Source of the DNA: Delphinapterus leucas
Taxonomy: Eukaryota > Chordata > Mammalia > Artiodactyla > Monodontidae
Direction: 5' to 3'
Assembly: GCF_002288925.2 (NCBI RefSeq)
Contig: NW_022098058.1
Span: forward strand, 878,021 to 942,020
DNA: 64,000 nt
The notes under the pieces were generated by a model. The model ran no database searches and was not told the origin of the DNA. It saw only the letters and a list, made by a program, of their open reading frames with translations. Shown here piece by piece: positions 22,842-33,434 of this stretch. A program made the position numbers and the translations under genes. Numbering within the stretch: the first letter of the stretch is position 1; each line of letters starts with the position of its first letter.

Positions 22842-23199
22842 TTTTTTTTTAACATCTTTATTGGAGTATAATTGCTTTACAATGGTGTGTTCGTTTCTGC
22901 TTTACAACAAAGTGAATCAGTTACACATATACATATGTCCCCACATCTCTTCCCTCTTGCATCTCCCTCCCTCCCACCCTCCCTATCCCACCCCTCTAGG
23001 TGGTCACAAAGCACTGAGCTGATCTCCCTGTGCTATGCGGCTGCTTCCCACTAGCTTTCTACTTTACGTTTGGTAGTGTACATATGTCCATGCCACTCTC
23101 TCACTTTGTCCCAGCTTACCTGTCCCCCTCCCTGTATCCTCAAGTCCATTCTCTAGCTGGTCTGTGTCTTTATTCCGGTCTTGCCCCTAGGTTCTTCAT

Positions 23200-26100
23200 G
23201 ACCTTTTATTTTTAGATTCCATATATATGTGTTAGCATACGGTATTTGTTTTTCTCTTTCTGACTTAACTTCACTGTGTGACAGACTCTAGGTCCATCCG
23301 CCGCACTACAAATAACTCAATTTTGTTTCCTTTTATGGCTGCGTAATATTCCATTGTATATATGTGCCACATCTTCTTTATCCATTCATCTGTTGATGGA
23401 CACTTAGGTTGCTTCCATGTCCTGGCTATTGTAAATGGAGCTGCAATGAACATTTTGGTACATGACTCTTCTTCAATTATGGTTTTCTCAGGGTATATGC
23501 CCAGTAGTGGGATTGCTTAGTCAAACGGTAGCTCTATTTTTAGTTTTTTAACGAACCTCCATACTGTTCTCCATAGTGGCTGTATCAATTTACATTTCCA
23601 TCAACAGTGCAAGAGGGTTACCTTTTCTTCACACCCTCTCCAGCATTTATTGTTTGTAGATTTTTTGATGATGGCCATTCTGACTGGTGTGAGATGATAT
23701 CTCATTGTAGCTTTGATTTGCATTTCTCTAATGACTAATGATGTTGAGCATTCTTTCATGTGTTTGTTGGCAGTATATCTTCTTTGGAGAAATGTCTATT
23801 TAGGTCTTTTGCCCATTTTTGGATTGGGTTGTTTGTTTTTTTGATATTGAGCTGCATGAGCTGCTTGTAAATTTTGGAGATTAATCCTTTGTCAGTTGCT
23901 TCATTTGCAAATATTTTCTCCCATTCTGAGGGTTGTCTCTTCGTCTTGTTTATGGTTTCCTTTGTTGTGCAAAAGCTTTTAAGTTTCATTAGGTCCCATT
24001 TGTTTATTTTTGTTTTTATTTCCATTTCTCTAGGAGGTGGGTCAAAAAGGATCTTGCTGTGATTTATGCCATAGAGTGTTCTGCCTATGTTTTCCTCCAA
24101 GAGTTTGATAGTGTCTGGCCTTACATTTAGGTCTGTAATCCATTTTGAGTTTATTTTTGTGTACGGTCCTAGGGAGTGTTCTAATTTCATTCTTTTACAT
24201 GTAGCTATCCAGTTTTCCCAGCACCACTTATTGAAGAGGCTCTCTTTTCTCCATTGTATATTCTTGCCTCCTTTATCAAAGATAAGGTGACCATATGTGC
24301 ATGGGTTTACCTCTGGGCTTTCTATCCTGTTCCATTGATCTATATTTCTGTTTTTGTGCCAGTACCATACTGTCTTGATTACTATAGCTTTGTAGTATAG
24401 TCTGAAGTCAGGGAGCCTGATTCCTCCAGCTCCGTTTTTCTTTCTCAGGATCGCTTTGGTTATTCGGGGTCTTTCGTGTTTCCATACAAATTGTGAAATT
24501 TTTTGTTCTAGTTCTGTGAAAAATGCCAGTGGTAGTTTGATAAGGATTGCATTGAATCTGTAGATTGCTTTGGGTAGTAGAGTCATTTTCACAATGCTGA
24601 TTTTTTCCAATCCAAGAACATGGTATAGCTCTCCATCTGTTTGTATCATCTTTAATTTCTTTCATCAGTGTCTTATAGTTTTCTGCATACAGGTCTTTTG
24701 TCTCCTTAGGTAGGTTTATTCCTAGGTATTTTACTCTTTTTGTTGCAGTGGTAAATGGGCGTGTTTCCTTAATTTCTCTTTGAGATTTTTCATCATTGGT
24801 ATAGAGGAATGCAAGAGATTTCTGTGCATTAATTTTGTATTCTGCTACTTTACCAGATTCAATTATTAGCTCTAGTAGTGTTCTGGTAGCATCTTTAGGA
24901 TTCTCTATGTATACTATCATGTCATCAGCAAAGAGTGACAGCTCTACATCTTCTTTTCTGATTTGGATTCCTTTTATTTCTTTTTCTTCTGACTGCTGTG
25001 GCTAAAACTTCCAAAACTATGTTGAATAATACTGGTGAGAGTGGACAACCTTGTCTTGTTCCTGATGTTAGAGGAAATGGTTTCAGCTTTTCACCACTGA
25101 GAATGATGTTTGCTGTGGGTTTGTCATATATGGCCTTTATTATGTTAAGTTCCCTCTATACCTACTTTCTGGAGGGTTTTTATCATTAATGGGTGTTGAA
25201 TTTTGTTGAAAGCTTTTTCTGCATCTATTGAGACGATCATATGTTTTTTCTCCTTCGATTTGTTAATATGGTGTATCACGTTGATTCATTTGCCTATATT
25301 GAAGAATCCTTGCATTCCTGAGGTAAACCCCACTTGATCATGGTGTATGATCCTTTTAATGTGCTGTTCAATTCAGTCTGCTAGTATTTTGTTGAGGATT
25401 TTTGCATCTATGTTCATCAGTGATATTGGTCTGTAGTTTTCTTTCTTTGTAACATCTCTGTCTGGTTTTGGTATCAGGGTGATGGTGGCCTCATAGAATG
25501 AGTTTGGGAGTGTTCCTTCCTCTGCAATTTTTTGGAAGAGTTTGAGAAGGATCGGTGTTAGCTCTTCTCTAAATGTTTGATAGAATTCACCTGTGAAGCC
25601 ATCTGGTGCTGTGCTTTTGTTTGTTGGAAGATTTTTAAATCACAGTCTCAATTTCAGTGCTTGTGATTGGTCTGTTTTTATTTTCTATTTCTTCCTGGTT
25701 CAGTCTCAGAAGGTTGTGCTTTTCTAAGAATTTGTCCATTTCTTCCAGGTTGTCCATTTTATTGGCATAGAGTTGCTTGTAGTAATCTCTCATGATCCTT
25801 TGTATTTCCACAGCATCAGTTGTTACTTCTCCTTTTTCATTTCTAATTCTACTGATAAGAGTATTCTCCCTTTTCTTCTTGATGACTCTGGCTAATGGTA
25901 TGAATTTTGTTTATCATCTCAAAGAACCAGGTTTTCGTTTTATTGATCTTTGCTACTGTTTCCTTCATTTCTTTTTCATTTACTTCTGATCTGACCTTTA
26001 TGATTTCTTTCCTTCTGCTGACTTTGGAGGTTTTTTGTTCTTCTTTCTCTAATTGCCTTAGGTGTAAGGTTAGGTTGTTTATTTGAGATGTTTCTTGTTT

Positions 26101-27009
26101 CTTGAGGAAGGACTGCATTGCTATAAACCTCCCTCTTAAAACTGCTTTTGCTGCATCCCATAGGTTTTGGGTCGTCGTGTTTTCATTGTTATTTGTTTCT
26201 AGGTATCTTTTGATTTCCTCTTTGATTTATTCAGTGATCTCTTGGTTATTTAGTAGTGTATTGTTTAGCCTCCATGTGTTTGTATTTTTTACAGATTTTT
26301 TCCTACAATTGATATCTAGTCTCATAGCATTGTGGTCAGAAAAGATACTTGATACGATTAGAATTTTCTTAAATTTAGCAAGGCTTGATTTGTGACCCAA
26401 GATATGATCTATCCTGAAGGATGTTCCATGAGCACTTGAGAAGAAAGTGTATTCTGCTGTTTTTGGATGGAATGTCCTATAAATATCAATTAAGTCCATC
26501 TTTTTTAGTGTATCATTTAAAGATTGTGTTTCCTTATGTATTTTCATTTTGGATGATCTATCAGTGAAAGTGGGGTGTTAAAGTCCCCTGCTATGATTGT
26601 GTTACTGTCGATTTCCCCCTTTATGGCTGTTAGCATTTACCTTATGTATTGAGGTGCTCCTATGTTGGGTGCATAAATATTTCCAATTGTTGTATCTTCT
26701 TCTTGGATTGATCCCTTGATCGTTATGTAGTGTCCTTCTTTGTCTCTTGTAATAGTCTTTAAAGTCTATTTTGTCTGATACGAGAATTGCTACTCCAGCT
26801 TTCTTTTGATTTCCATTTGCATGGAATATCTTTTTCCATCCCCTCACTTTCAGTCTGTATGTGTCCCTAGGTCAGAAGTGGGTCTCTTGTAGACAGCATA
26901 TATACAGGCCTTGTTTATGTATCCACTCAGCCAGTCTATGTCTTTTGGTTGAAGCATCTAATCCATTTATGTTTAAGGTAGTTATCGATATGTATTTTCC
27001 TATTACCAT
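23200..27009 (-). pseudogene. L1 ORF2 (endonuclease-reverse transcriptase), broken
   Basis: ORF2p nicks target DNA and reverse-transcribes L1 RNA. The frame begins at the ATG at 27009 (MVIGKYISITTLNINGLDAS), 59 bp after the ORF1 stop. Endonuclease pieces (FRIDHILGHK at about 26340-26410), the RT active-site segment [15 protein letters not shown] near 24910, and the C-terminal region ([20 protein letters not shown] at about 23420) are recognisable, but frameshifts and stops separate them; the longest intact piece is 297 codons at 23756-24649. About 3.8 kb, the usual ORF2 length. The end is approximate. Confidence 0.85.
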
Positions 27010-27067
27010 TTTCTTAATTGTTTTGGGTTTGTTATTGTAGGTCTTTTCCTTCTCTTGTGTTTCCTGC

Positions 27068-27958
27068 CTAGAGAAGTTCCTTTAGCATTTGTTGTAAAGC
27101 TGGTTTGGTGGTGCTGCATTCTCTTAACTTTTGCCTGTCTGTAAAGATTTTAATTTCTCCGTCGAATCTGAATGAGCTCCTTGCTGGCTAGAGTAATCTT
27201 GGTTGTAGGTTTTTCCCTTTCATCGCTTTAAATATGTCCTGCCACTCCCTTCTGGCTTGCAGTTTCTGCTGAAGATCAGCTGTTAACCTTATGGGGATTC
27301 CCTTGTGTGTTATTTGTTGCTTTTCCCTTGCTGCTTTTAATAGTTTTTCTTTGTATTTATTTTTTGACAGTTTGATTAATATGTGTCTTGGAGTGTTTTT
27401 CCTTGGATTTATCCTGTATGGGACTCTCTGCACTTCCTGGACTTGATTGACTACTTCCTTTCCCATACTAGGGAAGTTTTCAACTACAATCTCTTCAAAT
27501 ATCTTCTCAGACCCTTTCTTTTGCTCTTCTTCTTCTGGGACCCCTATAATTCGAATGTTGGTGCGTTTAATGTTGTCCCAGAGGTCTCTGAGACTGTCCT
27601 CAATTCTTTTCATTCTTTTTTCTTTATTCTGCTCTGCAGTAGTTATTTCCACTATTTTATCTTCCAGGTCACTTATCCATTCTTCTGCCTCAGTTATTCT
27701 GCTATTGATTCCTTCTAGAGATTTTAAAATTCCATTTATTGTGTTGTTCATCATTGTTTGTTAGGTCTTTAGTTCTTCTAGGTCCTTGTTGAACATTTCT
27801 TGTATTTTCTCCATTCTATTTCCAAGATCTGGGATCATCTTTATTAACATTACTCTGAATTCTTTTTCAGGTAGACTGCCTATTTCCTCTTCATTTGCTT
27901 GGTCTGGTGGGTTTTTACCTTGATCCTTCACCTGCTGCGTATTTCTCTGTCTTCTCAT
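27068..27958 (-). pseudogene. L1 ORF1 (RNA-binding chaperone), two premature stops
   Basis: ORF1p is the trimeric nucleic-acid-binding protein of the L1 ribonucleoprotein. From the ATG at 27958 (MRRQRNTQQVKDQ) the frame runs 297 codons to a TAG at 27070-27068 without any frameshift. In-frame stops occur at 27763-27761 and 27190-27188. Visible parts are a coiled-coil-like segment (GINSRITEAEEWISDLEDKI) and the RRM/C-terminal region (NIRIIGVPEEEE, RVPYRINPRKNTPRHILIKL, LQARREWQDIFKAMK). A longer open frame extends upstream to 28150, but the family start is the internal Met at 27958. Not expected to make functional protein. Confidence 0.88.
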
Positions 27959-28612
27959 TTTGCTTAACTTACTGTGTTTGGGGTGTCCTTTTCGCAGGCT
28001 GCAGGTTCGTTGTTCCCACTGTTTTTGGTGTCTGCTCCCCGTGGGTAAGGCTGTTTCAGTGGCTTGTGTAGGCTTCCTGATGCAGGGGACTGGGGCCTGT
28101 GTTCTGGTGGGTGGGGCTGGATTTTGTCTTTCTGGTGGGCAGGGCTGCATCCAGTGGTGTGTTTTGGGGTGTCTGTGAACTAATTATGATTTTAAGGCAG
28201 CCTCTATGCTAATGGGTGGGTTGTGTTCCTGTCATTCTAGTTGTTTGGTATGGGGCATCCAGCACTGGAGCTTGCTGGCTGTTGGGTTGATCTGGGTGTT
28301 AGTGTTGAGACAGAGATCTCTGGGAGAGCTCTTGCCAACTGATATTACGTGGGCCAGGGAGGTCTCTGATGGTCCATTGTCCTGAACTCTGCTCTCCCAC
28401 CTCCGAGGCTCAGGCCTGACACCAGGCCAGAGCACCAAGACACTGTCAGCCACATGGCCAGGTACGTGGGGATTTTCTTGCCTTTTGGGAAGTCTGAGCT
28501 CTTCTGCCAGCATTTGGTAGGTGTTCTATAGGAGATGTTCCAGATGTAGAAGTATTTTTGATGTATTTGTGGGGAGAAATGTGATCTCCACGTCTGACTC
28601 CTCTGCCATCTT

Positions 28613-28820
28613 TTTTTTTTTTTTTTTGCAGTACGTAGGCCTCTCACTGTTGCGGCCCCTCCTGTTGCGGAGCACAGGCTCCGGACGCGCAGGCCCAGCA
28701 GCCATGGCCCACGGGCCCAGCCACTCCGCAGCATGTGGGATCCTCCCAGACCGGGGCACGAACCCGTGTCCCCTGCATCAGCAGGCAGACTCCCAACCAC
28801 TGCACCACCAGGGAAGCCCC
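28613..28820 (-). mobile_element. CHR-2-type SINE inserted in the L1 5' UTR
   Basis: Poly-T at the left, then the reversed SINE body ending in 'caccaccagggaagccc'. Target-site duplication cctctgccatctt at 28600-28612 and 28821-28833 is perfect (13 bp). The SINE is therefore younger than the L1 it splits. Confidence 0.95.
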
Positions 28821-28845
28821 CCTCTGCCATCTTGAAGGTCCACCC

Positions 28846-29489
28846 CAAGCAGACTTTTAACAGCGGTGTTTGGGCTGCCATGACTGATGAGAATCCTGAT
28901 GAGTCACACCCACAGACTGGGTCTGTACCCACTCACCATCTCTTACCCTGTGAATCTTCAATGTATGGGGGCAGAGAAGGAGAGAAGAGAGAAATCCATG
29001 CTGCAGTACATCAGGCTGAGACCTCTCTCCAAGTGCAAGATTCCCTCAGAAGGTGAGGGATGGGCAGGAGAGCTGAGGGAAAGTCTATAGTATAATGCAG
29101 AACACATCTGGTCTTTGTCCCTGATTCCTGGCACAGAGCTTCAAAAATTCTTGGAATTTCCTGAGTGACAGAACTCTTTGTTTTGCTCATGAGGTAACTT
29201 ATGGTGGACCTCCAGAGAGCTTCAGGATGGGAGCTGGTTGCCCAAAAGACAAACCACATGATTAGACAATTGGAACTCTGGGCCAGCATGACCTCAGCGA
29301 AGTGAGGGAGGTAGAAATTGAGTTCAATTATATGGCCAATGATTTAATCCATGCTGAAGGGAAAGTACTGATTCTGCCTTCAAGTAATGTGAAGCCAATG
29401 GTGAAATGAATGAAAGGAAGGCTATAACAAAGTCCAAACACTGCTCAATTTCAGATCCAACCAAGTCAGCCCCTGCTCTAGCAGCCTGA
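28846..29489. other. No gene; possible unidentified old repeat at about 29050-29350
   Basis: The run 'gaggtaacttatggtggacc' to 'agttcaattatatggccaat' looks like dispersed-repeat sequence but I cannot assign it. No reading frame with family features. Confidence 0.3.
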
Positions 29490-30100
29490 CAGAACAGTGT
29501 TTCTCTTTCTATGTTCTTTAATATAAAATGTTTAGCATGCAACCGAAGATAACAAGTCATATGAAAAAGCAAGAAATGTGATCTATGGTCAACAGAGGAA
29601 ATGGTCAATAGAAGCAGACCTAAAGATGGCCCAGATGTTGGAAAGATCAAACAAGAATATTGAAATAGCTATGATAAAGATGCTAAAATATGTAATGGAA
29701 AAGATGGATAGTATATGTGAATGAATGGGAAATTTAAGGAGAGACATGGAAACAAAGAAGAATCAAATGGATGTGCTAGAGATGAATAATACAAAATTAG
29801 AAATGAAGACTTCATTACATGGACTTAACAAGGTATTGGATACAGCCCAAGAAATAATCAGTGAACCTGAATACAGGTTAGTAGAAAGTATACAAATTGA
29901 AACAAAAAGGAAAGTATACAAATTGAAATACATAAAAAGACAGAATAGAGAAAAGGGGATCTGAGGGAGAATATAAGAATGTCTAACACATACAATTGGA
30001 ATCCAGAAGGAGAAGAGAGATTAGAATAGAATAGGATAGAACAGAGTAGAAGAAATACGTGAAGAATAAAATGGCCATAAACTTTCCAAACTGATTAAGG
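29490..30100 (+). mobile_element. Old L1 (L1M/HAL1-like) 5'-region fragment
   Basis: A/G-rich plus-strand text ('gtcaatagaagcagacctaa', 'gatgttggaaagatcaaaca', gaaatagctatgataaagatg) is typical of the 5' UTR/ORF1 start of old mammalian L1 families. No intact frame. Confidence 0.5.
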
Positions 30101-30361
30101 CATTAAAGGTTATGGTCACCAATTCCAGTGCATGTGGGGGTTCCCACACACCATCAAGCAATTCCCAGACTCCAACTTGGTGTTCTACAATTCAACTCAA
30201 TTCTGACACTATATCCAGAGATAGTTTCAGATCCCACATGTTAATGGTTCAGTCCTATGAAGACTGGCCCACCCACCCACTTCAGACATCAACTGCAAGT
30301 CAAAGTTGTCACCTGTGCTTACTACTGACTAGCTATAGATTGAAGGTTCTATCAAGAAAGT
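30101..30361. other. Unassigned noncoding stretch
   Basis: Sits between two old L1 pieces. Possibly an old repeat ('ccacatgttaatggttcagt'), family unknown. Confidence 0.25.
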
Positions 30362-30439
30362 GAAAAGATAACCCACAGAATATGTTTGCAAATCATCTCT
30401 CTGATAGGGGACTTGTGTCCAGAATTTTTTTTAATTATA

Positions 30440-30733
30440 GGGACTTCCCTGGTGGCACAGTAGTTAGGAATCTGCCTGCTAATGCAGGGGAGGGAGACGG
30501 GTTCGATTCCTGGCCCGGGAAGATCCCACATGCCGCAGAGCAACTAAGCCCGTGTGCCACAATTACTGAGCCTGCACTCTAGGGCCCATGCTCCGCAACA
30601 AGAGAAGCCACGGCAACGAGAAGCCCACACACCACAACGAAGAGTAGCCCCCGATCGCTGCAACTAGAGAAAGTCCACACACAGCAACTAAGACCCAAAG
30701 GAGCCAAAAATAAAAAATTTATTAAAAATTTTA
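30440..30733 (+). mobile_element. CHR-1-type tRNA-derived SINE in old L1
   Basis: 'gggacttccctggtggcaca' head, tRNA-like box B gggttcgattcc, middle 'gggaagatcccacatgccgc', tail with caacgaagagtagccc and A-rich end. The 3' boundary is approximate because the tail merges with A/T-rich L1 text. Confidence 0.9.
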
Positions 30734-31043
30734 AAAGTATTAAAACTCAATAATAAAACAATTTTTTAAATGAGCAAAATATATGAATGGAAATTTCCAC
30801 AAAGAAGATATCCAAATGGCCAACAAGCACATGAAAAGATGCTTAACATCATTAGCCACCAAATCAAAACCACAATTAGATACAATTTCATACCCACTAG
30901 CATGGCTATAGTAAAAAAGACAGATAATAGCCAGAATGTGCAGAAATCTGAGACTCACACACTGATAATTAGACTGTAAAACAACCCAGCCACTTTTGAA
31001 AATAGTCTGGTAGTTCCTTAAAAGATAAAACACAGACTTAATA

Positions 31044-31151
31044 GTGCTCGTTCCGGCAGCACATATACTACAACTGCAACGACACAGAGAAAACTAGCAT
31101 GGCCCCTGCGCAAGGATAACACGTAAATTCGTGAAGCGGTCCATGTATTTT
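31044..31151 (+). pseudogene. RNU6 pseudogene: U6 snRNA retropseudogene, 5' part of a U6-L1 chimera
   Basis: Begins gtgctcgttccggcagcaca and contains 'agcatggcccctgcgcaagg' and aaattcgtgaagcg, colinear with the whole 107-nt U6 snRNA and ending at its terminal T stretch. I count about a dozen substitutions against U6 recalled from memory, some in the normally invariant ACAGAGA-to-helix region (agagaaaactagc), so it is not expected to be functional. Upstream is L1 text, not a U6 promoter. Confidence 0.95.
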
Positions 31152-31399
31152 AATATGCGAAATCTAAAAGATAATACAAATTAACTTATTTACTAAACAG
31201 AAACAGACTCATAGACACAGAACACAAACTTATGGTTACCAAAGGGGAAGCGGGGGGAAGGGATAAACTAGGAGCTTGGGATTAACAGATACACACTACT
31301 ATATATAAAAGGGATAAACAACAAAAGACCTACTGTATAGTACAGGGAACTCTATTCACTATTTTGTAATAACTTACAATGGAAAAGAATCCGAAAAAG

Positions 31400-31456
31400 A
31401 ATATATATATATATACACATATATGTATGTGTGTGTACATATATATATATATATGA
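31400..31456 (+). repeat. AT/TG-rich microsatellite within the L1 3' UTR
   Basis: Runs of at and tg (aatatatatatatatacac, tgtatgtgtgtgtacatat) at the place where this L1 subfamily 3' UTR carries a variable AT tract. Confidence 0.85.
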
Positions 31457-31868
31457 AACCGAATCACTTTGCTATACACCTGAAACTAACACAGTATTGT
31501 AAATCAACTACAGCTCAATAAAAAAAACCACAGACTTAATAGACTTAGTATATGAGTCAGCAACCCCCATCGAAGGCAAGTGAAAACATGTCCACACAAA
31601 AACTTGTACATGCATGTTCATAGCAGTATTATTCATAATAGGCAAAAAGCGGAAACCCAAATGTCCATCAACTGATGAATGGGTAAGTAAGATGTCTGCA
31701 TCCATACAACAGAATATTATTCAGCCATAAAAATGAACGATACATGCCACAACATGTATGAAACTTAAAAGAAATACATGCAGTAAGTGAAAGAAGCCAG
31801 TCACAAAAGACCATATATTGTATCATTCCATTTACATGAAATGTTCAGAACAGGCAAATTCATAGAGA

Positions 31869-32405
31869 CAAACTACCATACGACCCAGCAATCCCGCTAC
31901 TGGGCATATACCCTGAGAAAACCATAATTCAAAAAGAGTCATGTACCAGTATGTTCATTGCAGCTCTATTCACAATAGCCAGGACATGGAAGCAACCTAA
32001 GTGTCCATCGACAGATGAATGGATAAAGAAGATGCGGCACATATATACAGTGGAGTATTACTCAGCCATAAAAAGAAACGAAATTGAGTTATTTGTAGTG
32101 AGGTGGACGGACCTAGAGTCTGTCATACAGAGTGAAGTAAGTCAGAAAGAGAAAAACACATACCGTATGCTAACACATATATATGGAATCTAAGAGAAAA
32201 AAAAAAGGTCATGAAGAACCTAGGGGTAAGATGGGAATAAAGACACAGACCTACTAGAGAATGGACTTAAGGATATGAGGAGGGGGAAGGGTAAGCTGGG
32301 ACAAAGTGAGAGGGTGGCATGGACATATATACACTACCAAACGTAAAATAGATAGCTAGTGGGAAGCAGCCGCATACAAAAATTTTTTAATTAGAAAAAA
32401 AAAAA
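31869..32405 (+). mobile_element. Younger L1 3' fragment, truncated at both ends
   Basis: Plus-strand L1 ORF2 C-terminus ([22 protein letters not shown] text at 31951-32193) and part of the 3' UTR. Sequence stops matching L1 at 32376 (gggaagcagccgcata), well before the normal end, and is followed by an A-rich stretch to 32405. No target-site duplication seen. Confidence 0.88.
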
Positions 32406-33192
32406 TGACCAGCTAGAACTGGTTACCAACCAGTAGTGTGATATATTCTACTAATTCTACTTTTTCAATAACTCACTGTCTAACGAATTGACTCTTATTT
32501 GGTCCCCCCAGATGTTCTGTTTTGTTTTGTTTTATTCAACGCAAAGATACCACTTTAACGCTCTTTAGCTGGCGAATGAAGAGCCCTGCCTCAACCTCGT
32601 TCCTTTGCCAGGGGAGGAAGGTAGCCCATGATGAGGTATGATGACCACCTGTCAGGAGCAAGAGGTTGTAAAGGGTCAGAAAATGCGAGTGACATCATCT
32701 GAGTGGTGAGGACATCTGTCTTCTGCAGATGGGGCCAAAGGCTCCACTCATCTCCCATCCCAAGACAGACGGGCTGCAGGGAGACTGAGTACCCTTGTGT
32801 CACAGAACAGGCGTCTCAGAGGTTCCAAAAGATCACCTGGCTGGCTCCATTTCCCGTAGTCTGTCTTACCATACACCAAGGACTGACTCACAGACAAGGT
32901 CCCAAGGAGAATGGAAAAAATCTAGTGTGACAAATGCCAAATGGTCTGCGGGGAAGCAGACGACTTGCGACCCCACCTTGAGCATCTTTGGATGGTGTTT
33001 TCAGAGCCCTGGGTCTCAGTTCAAGCCAGCTTTGCCCAGAGCCTGAGCTACTCCCATGGTCTATGTTAGGAGGCAGCAGCTGTTGCATTGACTCTTCCAT
33101 GTGAAGTCCCAGCCTTGCCCCGTGCTAGTTCTATGACACTGTGCAAGCGACAAAAATCACCGAGCCTGTTTTTTCATTTTTAAAGTGGTGAT
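32406..33192. other. Intergenic, no gene seen
   Basis: Single-copy-looking DNA with a short (ttttg)n run near 32520. No supported feature. Confidence 0.45.
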
Positions 33193-33207
33193 AAGAATAA
33201 CGCTGAG

Positions 33208-33419
33208 GGATTCCCTGGTGGCGCAGTGGTTGAGAGTCCGCCTGCCGATGCAGGGGACGCGGGTTCATGCCCTGGTCCGGGAAGATCCCACATGCCGCGG
33301 AGCGGCTGGGCCCACGAGCCACGGCCGCTGAGCCTGCGCATCCGGAGCCTGTGCTCCACAGCTGGAGAGGCCGCAACAGTGAGAGGCCCGCGTACTGCAA
33401 AAACCAAAACAAAACAAAA
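33208..33419 (+). mobile_element. CHR-2-type SINE with 15-bp target-site duplication
   Basis: 'gattccctggtggcgcagtg' head, 'ccgggaagatcccacatgcc', and 'gagaggcccgcgtactgc' before an A-rich tail. Perfect repeats aagaataacgctgag at 33193-33207 and 33420-33434. Confidence 0.96.
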
Positions 33420-33434
33420 AAGAATAACGCTGAG

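Larger units (their letters stand above)
13235..23040 (+). repeat. Tandem duplication, copy B (about 9.8 kb)
   Basis: Second copy of 3431-13236, head to tail, with no difference found by eye. Its right end runs on without a break into the rest of an antisense L1, so the right flank of copy B keeps the ancestral arrangement and the L1 piece ending copy A is the derived, truncated one. Complete identity at unstable microsatellites means either a very young event or a duplication made during assembly. Confidence 0.97.
22842..28845 (-). mobile_element. Nearly full-length L1 (LINE-1), inactive
   Basis: On the minus strand this runs from a 5' UTR (beginning near 'cttcaagatggcagaggagt' at about 28840) through ORF1 and ORF2 to a 3' UTR and A-tail at 22842-22850. 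Length is about 6 kb, of which about 0.2 kb is an inserted SINE, so the element is close to complete. ORF1 has two premature stops and ORF2 several frame breaks. No clear target-site duplication was found at its ends. The 3' UTR is of cetartiodactyl type and less diverged than the neighbouring L1M pieces. Confidence 0.88.
31044..31528 (+). mobile_element. U6-L1 chimeric retrocopy with 13-bp target-site duplication
   Basis: U6 (31044-31151) is fused directly to a 5'-truncated L1 3' UTR in the same orientation (from about 31152, 'gcgaaatctaaaagataata') that ends in 'gctcaataaaaaaaac'. The pair is bounded by perfect direct repeats cacagacttaata at 31031-31043 and 31529-31541, and the old L1 resumes right after. 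One insertion event therefore produced the fused unit, as known for template switching by the L1 reverse transcriptase from L1 RNA to U6 RNA. Confidence 0.93.
30362..31868 (+). mobile_element. Old L1M ORF2/3' region, interrupted by a SINE and a U6-L1 chimera
   Basis: Three plus-strand blocks (30362-30439, about 30734-31043, 31529-31868) read on from one another as diverged L1 ORF2 C-terminal sequence: 'aacccacagaatatgtttgc', 'gccaacaagcacatgaaaag', 'catgttcatagcagtattat', 'gaatattattcagccataaa'. The gaps are filled by later insertions. No intact frame. Confidence 0.82.

Noticed and set aside
30440..30540. tRNA-like box A/box B sequence in this and the other SINE heads
   Set aside because: These are the tRNA-derived heads of dispersed SINEs with diverged arms and SINE tails, not tRNA genes.
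31044..31151. Functional U6 snRNA gene
   Set aside because: About a dozen substitutions, fusion to an L1 end, a target-site duplication around both, and L1 text instead of a U6 promoter upstream all indicate a retropseudogene.
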